Under the pieces are notes generated by a model. That model did no database searches, was not told where the DNA came from, and saw only the letters and a program-made list of their open reading frames with translations. Position numbers and translations under genes: made by a program. A stretch of DNA of 64,000 nucleotides, from positions 25,813,681 through 25,877,680 of the forward strand of contig NC_088786.1 of the NCBI RefSeq assembly GCF_949628265.1, given 5' to 3'. Source of the DNA: Cloeon dipterum (lineage: Eukaryota > Arthropoda > Insecta > Ephemeroptera > Baetidae). This document shows, piece after piece, positions 48,301 through 61,596 of the stretch (its first letter is position 1; the number at the start of each line of letters is the position of its first letter).

Positions 48301-51300
48301 AATTTCCACTGGTGCTGTTCACAATTTTGGTTAACATTCTAAAAAGGGCAATTACAAAATGCGTTACGTAAACGAGAATTTCTCATTATCGTTTTTATTA
48401 GAAATTTTTATAACAATTTCCCGTTTTTACAGAAATTTGCTGAAACGTTACATGCAATTTTGAATTGTTTTGTCCCCCAACAGATTTTTTATTAACTCAA
48501 AATTAAAATGGCTATCGCACTCACGTTTTTGAACTAGAATTGATAAGCAAAACGAATTCCGTGTGATCTTGTTCTATACAGAGGCTTTTTTGACCCCTCA
48601 TGACTACTCATCAACAGAACTTAACATATTAAAATTAAACCAACATTGCAGAAAACCGATTGTTAGAACACTTTTGAATTTGCATCAACGCGATTAATTG
48701 TATGCATATAGGTTTCTCTTTCCCTTCATACAAATTATTGATTTTGATAGTCATGTTAAGATTTTAGTTCTATAGTTCTTGGAACATGAATTTTTATTTA
48801 AATTTTCTATAGTGCGTTCAAAAAATGCCCTAAGACTGTCGCTAATTAGATCAGGATGTTTTAATATTTTTTAACCGGATTTCCTTTAGGTTGAAAGCCT
48901 CAAACGCCCCCTTTTTTATTCATGATTTTATAGAATTGAATCTTGATGGTGTTCCGGTTTGAATCAGTAAGGCAAGCAAATGGGCAGAGCGCCGGCACGC
49001 TTTCTACGCACAAGCAACCCGAGAGAAAAACGATACAAGAGCGATTGAGCACGGCGGCCTTACTAATGCAGTGTGTGAGCGAACAAAAAGCATCCGAGAG
49101 AGCAAACCCTCGCTTCGCCCACTCGGCACTCGTCAGAGCTCGCAGTGGACCTCCCAACTGTGCAAATCTGCTCAATAATAGCTCCCAGAAAGCCGTGCTC
49201 TGCAGATTGCGCCCCGCCGCCACCGCCGCCGCGTTTAATTAACCCCGGCACTCTGACACAGGGGCAAAATCAAAAGTTAGTGCGCATGCGAAAGCAGCCG
49301 ACTGAATCATTCTCGCGTGTTTGTCCTAATTGAAGTCAATTACGCTTCGACTCCAATTAGTTACTTTTCAATCAGCGCTGGAGAGACATATGTTACATTG
49401 CCAGTGGAGAGCTATCTCGATTTGATTTTACTGAGAGAAGCACTAAATTATGCAATTGACGTGTCTGCATCGACTGATTGCAAAAAGGCTGATACTCTGT
49501 TTTTATCCTGTTAATTTTTTTTTCACTGCGCAAACACTAGAAAACGCATTTTGGAATTATTTTTAACCACGTAATGTGTGCAAAAACACAGTTTATGGGC
49601 CATTAATTTGAAGCGCGCGGGTCGAGGCACGCGTGTTTTTAATCGGTTTCGCCATCAATTATGCAGAGAGCAGCGGCGGGGCGGCGCAATATTGCCGCCG
49701 CGGCGCATAAGGAGTAATCCCATTCAACCAGCAGCCATCAGCAATTGATGTGTTTTATTAATGCGCGCGCGATTTGGACCGACATAATATTAATAATGCA
49801 GGCGCCGTTTCACGTAAATTGCATGTGACGTGCCGCTTTTTTGGCCATCAATCAATTTTCCAGCGGCAGAGCAGCGAGCGTTGCGCTGCTGGCCATTTAA
49901 TGAATTACAAAAGTTGCCGCAAAAAGCATTGTGTGCGTCGCGCAATAATCGATTTATATAGTATTTGCCGGCGTTATTAAATTGGGCCCGTGGTGCCGAA
50001 AAGGAAACTTGCTTTTCGTTCTTTCTCTCTCTATATATCGCGCTGCGAATCAAAATACCGAAAAATAAAAAAGCAGTCAACAGCCGCATTTCTCAAAAGA
50101 GCACGCAAAACACAATTGGATGTGCGCGCCTCTCTTATTATTATATATGAAAAGCCTCTCCGCTCTTGCTCTTTCTCCGCCGCTTTTAATAATAAAAACA
50201 TGATGCTGGTAAAACGCGCGCGCAGCCCTTTTGCCGCTGCTGCTTAGTGTTTCTGTACGTAGTGTGCAGCTTTTGTTGCAGCCGGCGATGAGAAATCCCG
50301 CGGAATGCTGCTTGTGCCGGGGGAATTGATCGGTTTTGCGCGCGGCCGACTCGATTTTCCTCCCGCTCTCTGATGCGAGAGAGATGCTTTTTGCGAGAAA
50401 CGAGCAGAGCAGGCAAACCGCGCGCTGCCGAGAATGAATTATAAAATTAATCTCTCAAGTGATGCTCCCGGCTCCAACCTCTTTGTGCTCAGAATTTCTC
50501 GCAATGCAACCGCTTCTTTAGTGCCCAAGAGTTTGATTCTCGTTTTGCATCTTGCGTTCAGCCGACCGAGAGCTGGAAATTTGCTCACAATCAGCTCCCC
50601 ACCCAAGAACTTAACAGTTCAATTTGTGGGCTTTTTGACCTTATTTATCACTCATAGAACCTTTTGCAAAAATAATTATTAACTGTCGTATATATATATT
50701 CTGGCTCGTTTCACTCTCACTGAAAAAGAAAGCGATCCGGCCCGGAGGACCAAAAATATGCAACAGATCTCCGTTCCAGAATCAATCAAAATGCCATACT
50801 CAATACTTGTGCTATGATTAATAAAAAAATGTGTCAAATAAATCGCAAGGCTTGTCGGAGAACGTTTTGTTTGGCCAGGATTAAAGAAAGACTGTTTAAA
50901 TTGGGCCCGTTCTTGCTGCATCAAGGGGGGTTTGTCTTTTTAGATTTATGCATCTTAGGCTAAAAAATTCAGAATCCGTTGATTGCTTGTGTGTATATAT
51001 TTTTGCAGCTTTGAGCTAATGAGGCCTAAAAGGGTCTGAAACAGGTGCCTTCCTGTACAGTAACGTGTTATAAATTTTTAACTCTTGCCGCCCATCCAAT
51101 TCTGACTACATAGCAATACTAATGATGTCCTGATTTTAAACAATTCATCCATGCGATTCACACAGCTGGCATTAATTAATTTCATAGGCAGGTGGGGGAA
51201 GATCCAACAAAAGGTGCTTCGTAAGCGAGCGAGAGTATAATACCAAGGCATGTGCAAAATAATGGAGGCGCGGGGGAGAGAGAGGCGAGCGGCCAACAAT

Positions 51301-51355
51301 TTAATCACCTCTGCAGTGTGCGAATTAAATACATAGTGCTTATGCTAGATGGAAT

Positions 51356-51359
<4 letters not shown>

Positions 51360-51409
<50 letters not shown>
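51360..51409. repeat. (CT)n microsatellite
   Basis: An uninterrupted CT run of about 50 bp, equal to GA on the minus strand. It produces spurious Ser-Leu repeat frames and is not coding. Confidence 0.97.
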
Positions 51410-51412
<3 letters not shown>

Positions 51413-51846
51413 GCTCTCGCCGCTCGTCAGCGGAGCGCTCGCACACAATGCGGAGCGCGCAGGGTAATTATTCCGACAAGGTGTTCATAAATACACGCGG
51501 ACGAGAGAGGGAGAAGATTAGCGAGCAAACAGATCGATACTTAACAAGTGATTGTAACGGCAGGGCGGCCATAAAGCGAAATTATTTGACATGCGCCCTC
51601 TCTCATCATCAGGCAGCCACCGCCGCCCGCTCGCCGCCCACCAACCCACCCGGCCGCTGCTATTATCGTTTCATTTGCAACCCTCTGCTTCTCTTTTATT
51701 ATGCATGCGGAAAAATAACTCGTCAAAACGAAGCGAGATGAGCGAGCAGGATGCAGTCGATAAGTGCAGCATGCGTCATCCTCGGATGCACTCACGGCGC
51801 ATGGACGCTTCTGCATTCCCACGAGAGGCTATTTGCGACCGACGTT

Positions 51847-51870
51847 TCTCTCTCTCTCTCTCTCTCTCTC
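51847..51870. repeat. (TC)n microsatellite
   Basis: A TC run of about 24 bp, 440 bp downstream of the long CT tract. Confidence 0.95.
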
Positions 51871-52550
51871 ACTCTGAGCGCAAATTGCTTCTGCGCCAGC
51901 CGAGACGTAGATTAATTCAGCTTATTAATCTCGCTCGCGTATACAGGGTTGTTTGGTGCGCCATTTATTGCTGCAATCTGATCCGCTCGCAGGTCGGAAA
52001 AAAATTGCGCGCTTGTTCTGCGGCAATGCTCTAGCTCGCAGCCAAGTTCCAACAGTCGGATTTGCTTCTCGCAACGGGGAATTAACTTTGCAATATGATG
52101 CACCCTGCACAACTTTCGCACCGCGCTTGTTGCATACCATGCTAATGCTTCAAACTTTGATTTGCAAGCCGAAAGGGTAAATATGTACGTACATATTACC
52201 ACATCATCGCTTCAAGCTGTATACAACTGCCTTTAAAAGCAGGACGAAGATAAGGACGACGAATTCCTCGGCATTTTATTAAGCCGGCTTCATGCAAATA
52301 CCGTTACGCAGAATGATATAATAATATTAGTAATGTATGATTTTAAAGAGCTTCCGAATTCCAGCTGCCGTGATATTAGTCTCTATCACTTGATATTAGC
52401 TCGGGGGAATGCCGTGCGACAAATTAAGCTATTCTGATATTTCTCTTCCATCACGAGAATTCAATAAGCAGCTGAAGTCCCTTCGTGTGCATACTTTACA
52501 CTCGTGATGGTTCGATTGAGTGATATCAAAACTGAACGGCTTGCTGAGAG

Positions 52551-52553
<3 letters not shown>

Positions 52554-52582
<29 letters not shown>
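52554..52582. repeat. (GA)n microsatellite
   Basis: A GA run of about 29 bp, lying some 125 bp upstream of a TATAAAAG word (52708-52715). Confidence 0.95.
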
Positions 52583-52585
<3 letters not shown>

Positions 52586-52707
52586 CATTTACAAGATTCC
52601 TCGGATTCCGCGCATACTCTCTCATCCCCTTTGATTGCCAACTGCGCTCTGCTCAGGACATTATTGATAAAAGCGGCGTAGCTCTGTCTCTGTCTCTCTC
52701 ATCGTAC

Positions 52708-52715
52708 TATAAAAG
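52708..52715 (+). promoter_or_regulatory. TATA-box-like element
   Basis: TATAAAAG followed by a G-rich stretch matches a classic TATA box context. It lies between GA/CT-rich sequence and a CpG-rich stretch, but no coding exon was recognised downstream. It may be a cryptic or noncoding-RNA promoter, or chance. Confidence 0.2.
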
Positions 52716-55700
52716 CGGGGGGACGAGTGCGCGAGCGGCTATTTAAATTATTAAATGTCGTTGTGAATAGTATGATAAGTGGCGTCCATGACAAATAATG
52801 TTTTATTGTCCGCGCAGGGTGGAAGCGATGCATCAAACGAACGTGGCCGATCGGCTTGAAAGGGGTGCATTCTGCTCATTCGAATGGTAATGCAAATCGA
52901 GTGTCGTGCGCGCCTTTGTTGATACTCACTGTGGGAAAGGGAGCTAAATGTTTTGAAGTTGACAAAGAAAGTAGGAGAGAGTGGATCTGAATCGATTTCA
53001 AGTGCCGAAAATGTGTTTGCTGAGCATTATAATAGGAGGTGTGTGCTTTATTTTTAGCAGCGTCATCGCATGTTTTTCATGCCGTTGAGTATAATATTTA
53101 CGATTTTCTTTCTTGCAAAAGAAACATTTTCAACACTATTTTTGTGATGCTGTGAAGAATTATATACAACTTTTTAAGAGGAATTCTACTTTTTTACAAG
53201 AAGCAAGTTAGTTTGTGTAGTTTAGTGTTATTCGGTTAGAAATCTTGAGCGATTCACGAAGTAATGAAGAAATGGTTTACTAGGTTTTATGATTCAAAAG
53301 CGTTTTTAAAGCACAATTTTTGTTCATTTTAGATGAATGGATATTAATAAACAGATTTTGATTGCATGAAGCAATCAATAGGTCGATCTTTACAATTAAA
53401 AAAAAAACAATTGATTGCTATACGGCTAGCTTTGTCCCAGACTCAATATTCTTTTTATCGACTAGAAAGCTAACAAAAGTTTACTTAATTCATAGCAATA
53501 ATTGTAACTTTCCTGCAGTGTTTACTCTTTCAATAAATAAGTTAATATTAAAATTTAAAATCGAGTTGAGTAAAAGATATAATATCATTAAAACTTTTTG
53601 TTTTTTCCCAGCATAAGGTGCTTGATTTACTGTTATTCAGCTCGTAAAATTTGGATGAATTATCCCAAAATTATTCAATTTAGCTATACTCGCGAGCCTG
53701 CTACAAAGCTATATAAAATGGATGTTTTTGTGGTCAAAAATAAAACATCAATCGTTTCGTCTCGTCAATTAAAATATACCTGATCAACCTAAATGAATAG
53801 TCATGATTAAACGAAAACTGGCTTCAATTTAGATATAGAAACAATTTCCGTGATGAAGGGTTTTTTCGTTTGTATTAAACTCGCTAAAACCATCATAGTA
53901 TGGGTACGTGGAAGCCGTGACAGAAATGCGTCGTTCTCATTGTAGTAATTCGTCTTTTATTCATGTCTCGTGGTTTAGTAATTAAGATCAAGACCGAGAT
54001 CAGAAGCAAGACCGAGACTGAGACTGTGAAATTACATAAATAATCAAAAATCACATTCACAATAAATGATTATAACAATAAAAACATCACATTCAAATAC
54101 AAACAATTATGACACTTACCCCGTAGTTCGGGTCTAATTAATTCGAGATCAAAGTTTCTAGAACATTCTCGCACAAAAACTCATCCTAGCCGGAGAGAGA
54201 ATATATTGTGTTGCGACTGCTGTCGTGCGAGGCTTAAGGTGCAGTGGGGGAGAAGGTGCAGTAAGGGTGCACTGATTGTTGCACACCTTTGTACTGCCAC
54301 CTGGCGATACAGGTTAAATGCAAAGCAGTTATTAGTGGCAAGAAGGCGCCACAATAGTGAAAATTTTCATCCCTTGTTGGATATTTTTTTTTTTATTTTT
54401 AGCAACCATCGGATTGGTTTAATTATCTTTTGAGCCATATCACAAAGTTTGGGAGTTTCAACAGGCAAGAAAGCATTTTACGAGCACTTTATGCGATTTC
54501 AGACCTTTATGCTAATCTTGACTTTGCGAGCTCTGATCAGTTTTTCGGCGTGAGTCAAATACATATTTCATGAGTGAACTTTCGCCGACGCCAATGCTAA
54601 TGCCAAAAATCGGGAGCACCAGAGATCGATTTCAGCTTATTTGCATGAACGCGGCGAATTCGGCGCACACGGCAATAAAACTGCAGGTCGGCTCGTCGTA
54701 AAGTTTAATTCGCATGGAAGCTTTTTTGATTGTCTCGCTGATTGCGTGGGCGTCGCTTCAATTTATCCGCTGGCCAGCAGCAGCATTATTTATAGGCCCA
54801 TTGAACGCGGCCGCCAGGGTCGCAAAAGCAGCGAGCGAGCGAGTGAGTCAATTAGCCGCTCGAACGGCCGGACTTGAGAGGCTTTTATGAATTGTGATGT
54901 GTGTGCGTATGTGCGTTTGCGAATAAACGCTTGCGCGCGGTAAATTTAGCCATGTAAGACGCGCGCAGGAAAGCTGAAACAGTTTGCCGGCCGGCGTGGC
55001 AGGCCAACTTGATGAGTAGCATTTATTCCATGCACATGAGTCATCTGCACTTTCATGGCTTGATTGCATGCTTCAAATTGCGAGATCAAAGAACAAACAG
55101 CGCGCGCGGCCCGCTCTTCTCCCCTTGAGCAGGCAGCGCTAAAAACAGAGTTTACAAGTGCCGTGCGTATAATGCACGTACATACATATACACACACACA
55201 CTGATGGGCATTCATTAATTAATTGGCTCCCACAGCACACACTTCGCATGCATATACGCGCCCGGCAGCCGGCTCACAACCAACCAACCACTTCTCTCTC
55301 TCTCGTTCGTTCGTTCGCTCGCTGCGAATTCAAATTTCCTGTGTCTGCGTATAAAGTGAGCGTTGCACAGTGCGGAAAAAAGCAGGCAGGGGCTCTACTG
55401 CTGATGTAATTTTCGTTGTTGCAATCCGGCACACTGCTTTCCTCTTGTAAAATGCATGATTGAGTCTCACGCCAGCTAGCCAGTTTGCATATCAAATCGC
55501 TCTTGTTTACAATTGGAAGCGCAAATGCGATAAGAGCCTCCCATAAAAAGTAACCACGCTATAATTGTTTTAAGTGAAAACAAACGTTTTATACCAATTA
55601 TACTACACATATTTTTAAAACTCATGAAAGTATTAATGCTGTTGCCAACCGCAGCAAATCCATTCATTCAAACATGCACTTCCAACAAAATGTACATTCA

Positions 55701-55798
55701 TACAAGCAAAGAAAATAAGTTAAAAATAATAATAATTTCAGGAAGTGTGTTATTGAGCTGTAAAGTTGTGAATTACTTTTTCAAGTAAATTCGAACCA

Positions 55799-56011
55799 CT
55801 AAACTTTCTGAATAAAGTAGTTGTTAGTCACAAAATATGTAGAACAGACAAATAAAAATAGAGAACAGTGTTCACCACTCGTTTTTGCGTTGGTAGCTTG
55901 AGGCACAGTTAAATTGTTATTCTTATCACAGTCTAGGACATGGTTGAAATTAACTGGTTTATCGCAGAATTTGCATTCATAGTCCTCACTTGCGTAGGAG
56001 TGATAAGTCAC
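55799..56011 (-). other. Open frame with a C-x2-C-x8-H-x3-C pattern, minus strand
   Basis: The minus-strand frame contains YECKFCDKPVNFNHVLDC, a spacing that could be half of a zinc finger such as a BED-type or related finger. This is followed by DKNNNLTVPQATNAK and then a more hydrophobic, random-looking tail. There is no ATG start (it opens at GTG) and no good acceptor. It is best viewed as a possible decayed gene or transposon fragment, or chance. Confidence 0.2.
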
Positions 56012-59000
56012 TTATTTACTAATAAAGTGTAGAAAACAATGACAAGCGTGCCTCATGAACATGTCTTATCAACAAAATAGGCTCCCTTCAAATTTTTGTT
56101 GACTTTAGCAGCGATGGCGAAAATCTCCGGTCAGTCTCGGAGTTCTTGAAAATTTCAACCACTTTCTAAAAACGTAATATTTTAAATTAACATGTTAATT
56201 TAAATTTTTGTATTTTTCCGAGCTCTAAAAGTTGCAATCCCTAGAGGTTTGTGTTTCATCAATCAAAGCTGTGATGTATTTGCTATATCCATGAAATAAC
56301 CGATGTTGCTGTATTATCGACTTTTGAAGTTCATTGAGTCTCATGTCACACAACATTCCCTGCTCATAGAAACCAGTCCGTCCGTTAAAGTTATTGAATT
56401 TAGATATATCTATTTATGTTCTTTCTGAAAATGTTTTAAATATATAATATATCTTTGAAGTTTGTGGATTTCAATTGCTCACCGAATACAGTTGTTGCGG
56501 CGAGCAGATATATATCTCAATAATTTTCAGTGTAGAGTTTTCCGAACATCAATATAATTGTATGATTTTCTGAATGTTTCCAACTCCAATCAATCCTGTC
56601 AGTTTAAATTTCCGCGGAATGAACCGCATAGTGGAGCGGAAACCTGCTCTACTTATTGCACCCCGAGAGCGAAAAGGTTAACGGCGATGAGGATGGGAAA
56701 GCCGGTTCATTTTAATTCACCCGCCGCGTCAGGCAAGTGAGACGCGATATCGCGAATTTAGTGTCAGCAGTGAGTCAGGACGAATATCTCTAGCTACTAT
56801 GTGGCTCGGCGACGATGTTTGACGCTCGCCAGCAGAGTCGTTTCTCGCCGGAGCAGCATGCAAGGTAATTAAAATGTAAGAGGGGCACTGCTCTACCTCT
56901 TATTCAAATAACTGCGCTGCTCGCCGGCACTGCCGAGTGTAAGAGAGGGAGGCCGGAATGAATCTAATTAAATCGGTCCGACTTTTCTATTTGACGAGCA
57001 GTTGCAAAAAGGCCGACTGATTCCGTTCAAGAATTCGTGATTGACTGTTGATTGAGCGTTCTATTAGACAGATGAAAACGACCCTTAAACCAATTAAGCA
57101 TTGCTTTTTATCCTGCTGCGCGTTTTAAATTAGGAAATAAACACACATGACTACTGCAAAATTACAACATTTTGCTGTTTGAATTATGGTTTGCAGAAGA
57201 ATGAAAATTTTATTGGCAGCTCATAAAAAGCTAAAAGAATTCTAATGAATTTCTTAAACGTACTTTAAGGTGGAAAAATAAACTTTATTCCCATTTCGTG
57301 CGCAGGTTACATTTTTATTCATGATTCGTATTCATAATGTATGCTTAAGTAAAAGAATGTTTCATTCTCGAGGAAAAAATGTGAATTTAGAAGACGTGTT
57401 TACGCCAGCCAACCATTCCGCTCAGCATTTTCCCGGTAAGAACATCTCAATTTTAGATGATTCAGAAGAACGCGTAAACTTTTATCACATTTGCGCGTCT
57501 ATTAACGGCCGGCGGGTCTTTTAAACGGCAATTCCTGCGAGTCTCGGCGGCCAAACTGGGCAAAAAGTCGAGCTAATTAAGCGCGGCGAAACCACTCTGT
57601 GATGCGGAGACCGCTACCGGACGAAAAAGCCGGCCGGCCAAGTGAAGAAGGATCGAAATCAAGGTGTGCATTCCAGCGGCTTGTCCCTTTGCCGCCGCGC
57701 CGAAAGGTGATCGGGGCCGATCGCTCACTCGCTTATTCCTCCAAATGGACAAACGGGCCTAATTATTATTTTTTGATGACGGCCGCCGCTTAAAAGCCGC
57801 GCAGAAGCCGCCGTTTAAAAGGAGCAGAAGCATTCAATTAAACACGGTGCGACGATAAAGAAGAAGTTTATAGCCGCGGCTAATAACGTCGTCGTCTTTC
57901 AGAATCTCAAGTGAAAAAGTTTCCGCCAGCGTTAATAGAGTGAGAGAGACTGTGGCTCGCTGCTCTGCTTCTCTTCTTCTCTTCGTCTTGTGGGTCCTGC
58001 CTGCGCGTCCATAATCGTAAAACACAAGATTGCGGCCACTCTGTGTGTTCGTTCCTTGATTTCCCGGCAGCAACTCTCGACGGCCGGCCGCTGAATAAAT
58101 AGAGTGGAGGCCAATTCATAAAATAAAACGGCCCACCACGCCGAGATTTATTTTGCGCCGGTTTAATGGCCAGAATAATAATCAGCTCGCCGGCGCGCGC
58201 TGCAAAAACGTTTATTCGATTCTCTGCGCAAAAATATGGTTGCTGCCACCATCAGGCAAAAACTTGAATTCCGCTTGCCTTCGCACAACTTCACCCGGTT
58301 AATCTCATTTAAATTTTTTGATTGTTTCAGGTTAGTTGGATTTTTTCCAAGCTGCAGGCTTAGGACTTTAAGGTGCAATAACGGTAGGACTGATAATGCT
58401 TTTTTTACCTGGACTTTTCCATAAAAGCTTTGTTCAAATTAAGAATTTTCTGGAATTTTCTAACCTTTACTGTTTTTAAACGAAATGTTGTGGATTTTCA
58501 GTGTGTTAATTTTAATTTGGTAATGATCCACGGGCTTTAACAAGTATGGCACTAATTGGGCAACACAATAATTCAATTTCCCAATTTTCCGAAAACACAC
58601 TACTTATCATTTTAAACGTAAAAAGTTATTTTGCCGGTTGAATTTAATATTACTTTTTGTTCATTATTAACAATTTCTGATCGTGATTCTCATTAAAAGC
58701 CCTGGAATGGCTCACTCAGACGGAAATTCCTATTTATAGAGGGATAAAAAATGGTGACATGGAAAAAGAAAACAACTAAAGGGGCTTGAACAACTTGCTA
58801 TAATTGCAAGCTATATTTTCAATTGAGCCAAAGTAAGAAAAAAATCCCGTGAGCAAAAATACATTAGAATTCTGAGCTCAGGTCGGCTCTGCTGCTTTCT
58901 TGCGAATAAATTTCTTCAACCTATCAAAAGTAACCAAAATTCGCTTACATAAAAAATTATTAAAACTGTGGCCAATAAAAAGACATTTTAAAAATAGCTA

Positions 59001-59795
59001 TAAATCTGTTGGCTTCATTTCGCGTCCTTGCTCATTTATCCGCTCACAGAAAGTCAGCTATTTGCAACTTACAGCTGTTCTAATAATAAAATGAATATAT
59101 ATGTAAGTACCATTAAATTTACCATGGATAATGTCTTGTGACACCCTTCAAACGCTTTCCAGCCAAGTCTGAATGTCATGCGAACTTTTTTTACCATCTA
59201 GTTTTTTTATGACGTGGATGCTTCATCATCGACGCGTCTGTTAAGCAGACTTTTCCTCCTTGAGCGCTGACTCGCTAATCTGCAATTAGCAGGCAATAAA
59301 GTATCACAGTTGGAAGCAGTGTCTAGGGGCTGGCGTGCGAGCAGCATCAACATTCGCAAGAGCAGTAAATCCGTCGGGCGAAACGCGGCATTTTTTCGAA
59401 ATAACAATCTGCGCGGGGTGATTTACTCGATTCGACTCGCGAAAAGAGTGCGGCACTGCGGCGCAAATGGCGACAGAGACGGATCGCAGGCTCACCTGAC
59501 GCACCGACCGAACTAACTAACCGAGCGAAAAAAATCATTTTAATAATTCGGTGGGAGGAGACGCGCCAAAAATTCAGACACGCGCGCCAGGGCTGCTGAC
59601 TCGTCATTAATGAAGCCATTAGTGTGAAAATAAAACGGGCGGCAATTAAAGTGTGATATCTTGATGCTGCTGCCGTTGGCGCGCTGGAGGGAGATGAGTG
59701 GCGCGATAATAATTCATAATGGCTGTTTTCATCGCCCGGCACTGCTGCGGCTGCTGCCTTTTTTCCGAGGCCAAAATTATTTTCAACACACTCCA

Positions 59796-59812
59796 CCCTC
59801 TCTCTCTCTCTT
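59796..59812. repeat. (CT)n short microsatellite
   Basis: A CT run of about 17 bp. Confidence 0.85.
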
Positions 59813-61558
59813 TCGCTCTTGCTGGCCGGGTTTTACCTCTCGCCGCGCATAACCCCTTAGCGGTTGTCTCCCCGACTTCTTTATAGCCTCTCGCCAGAGA
59901 GATTCATGAATGTTTAACTTGTGTCACGCCGCTTTTCATGCTAACCGAGCGCCCTCTCTCCTCATCTCTGAATAAATTCATCTGAGTTTTATGTGTCTGT
60001 AATTTGGCCGAGCTTCTGCGTAAACGGGAAAATGGATTTTAGCAGTTGAACTTTTTTAGCACATTAATTTCTGTTCTTTCAAGGTAGTAAGGACGTCCAA
60101 AATAAAAGTCATTTAATGGCCAGTAAAAAAATATTATGGAAATCAGAGTACCGTTGGAATTTTTGGAACCGGCCACCGCGTTAGCAGATAAGCTGTGTAC
60201 AAAGAGAGCTAGTAACAGATATTTTAAATGGATTAGATGCAGCCTTTTCATTAATTAGTCACTAAAAATTGAGGCAAAAAGCAGTGTAATGCTGTGTGAA
60301 AAAAACAGGTTTCTAAGATTATTTCAAATGGTGAGCCGTTCCTCTACTTGAAATCTTTATTTAATTTAAAGGATATTGCATGTGCTCACAATCGCAACAA
60401 GAGGAATCGAACTATAAATGCTCAAACAATTTTTTCCAAGATAAAAGGGAAATATTCGAAAATCTAGGTTTTTACCTAGTTAGCCTACTTTTATTTATTA
60501 CGCACAATTAAAAAAATAAGAAATTGAATCAACAACATGCTACAACCAACAATGCATTGTGAATTTCATTGCTGTTCCGAATAAGGATAGTTGAGATTCG
60601 AATAAAAATAATTGATATACAGAGGAATTTTTACCTTTGATCGTTGGGCTACTTTTAGGTTGCTTGTGGGTTTTTCTGCATTTAAATCAAGTAATGGAAT
60701 ATGCATAACAATCGACAGTAAGAAAAGTGAGAATGTCAATTTGTAATCTCAACTTCCATCAAGGCTAATTGTTGATCCTTACTGCAATAACGTAGACAAA
60801 CAAAGAAAGTCCAACAAGCAGCACAGCAATCACTGTAAGAAATGACTTTTCCTATAAATATTCTGTCCCCCTGAACAATGATGATGCAATAAATACATAT
60901 TGGCCGCTCTTTTTTTCCAGCGTTTGGTGGATGATGCGATTGCCGATTATAAATGGCAATTTCTGCATTGTTTGCTGACCAAATCAAACGGTTATTTTTC
61001 GACATATTTTTCTTTAATATTCCGTGTTACATTTTCGATGAAACCATCGACGTATCGGTTTATCCTGAAATAAAATTTGGAATTCACTACAAACCATGAT
61101 CACCTGTTTCTCGTATCACACAAAATCAAACCCAACATTAAACGAACGTTGAAGGATTAAATTGCGGAGTTCCATTTGTGCCCCTAAATTTAGGGTGAGG
61201 CTTAAAATCCATTTTCCCGCTCGGTTCGGCGCATTAACTGCTGCAAAGTGTCGGCCATTTATATTATCGCCGACGCCTCGACCGCGCTCTCGCTCTCTCG
61301 CGCTTGTTTACTCAAATATTATTTCCTCCCATTAAAATAACATTTTTTATAAAGCGCGTTCGCTCTGTCTGCGGCTGCTGCGCGTTTAAAATGAGCTTCA
61401 TCTGCTGGAGGAAGATGAGTGTGTGTGCGCGCATATATATACACAACACGCGCACATTCAGCCAATCTCATCCATCTGCCTGCGACGATGACGCCGCCGC
61501 CGCCGCTGCTGCTTTTCTCGGCTCATTCATGGAAGCAACAAACTAGAGAGATATAGAG

Positions 61559-61561
<3 letters not shown>

Positions 61562-61593
<32 letters not shown>
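61562..61593. repeat. (GA)n microsatellite
   Basis: A GA run of about 32 bp, preceded by ATATAGAGAG and close to a GCC trinucleotide run near 61,492-61,510. Confidence 0.95.

Positions 61594-61596
<3 letters not shown>

Noticed and set aside
51591..52034. A 147-codon plus-strand open frame next to CT repeats
   Set aside because: It includes a translated TC microsatellite and overlaps other open frames; nothing supports coding.
59347..59796. A 149-codon minus-strand open frame
   Set aside because: Contains alanine and serine runs from simple GC-rich words and overlaps plus-strand frames; no homology seen.
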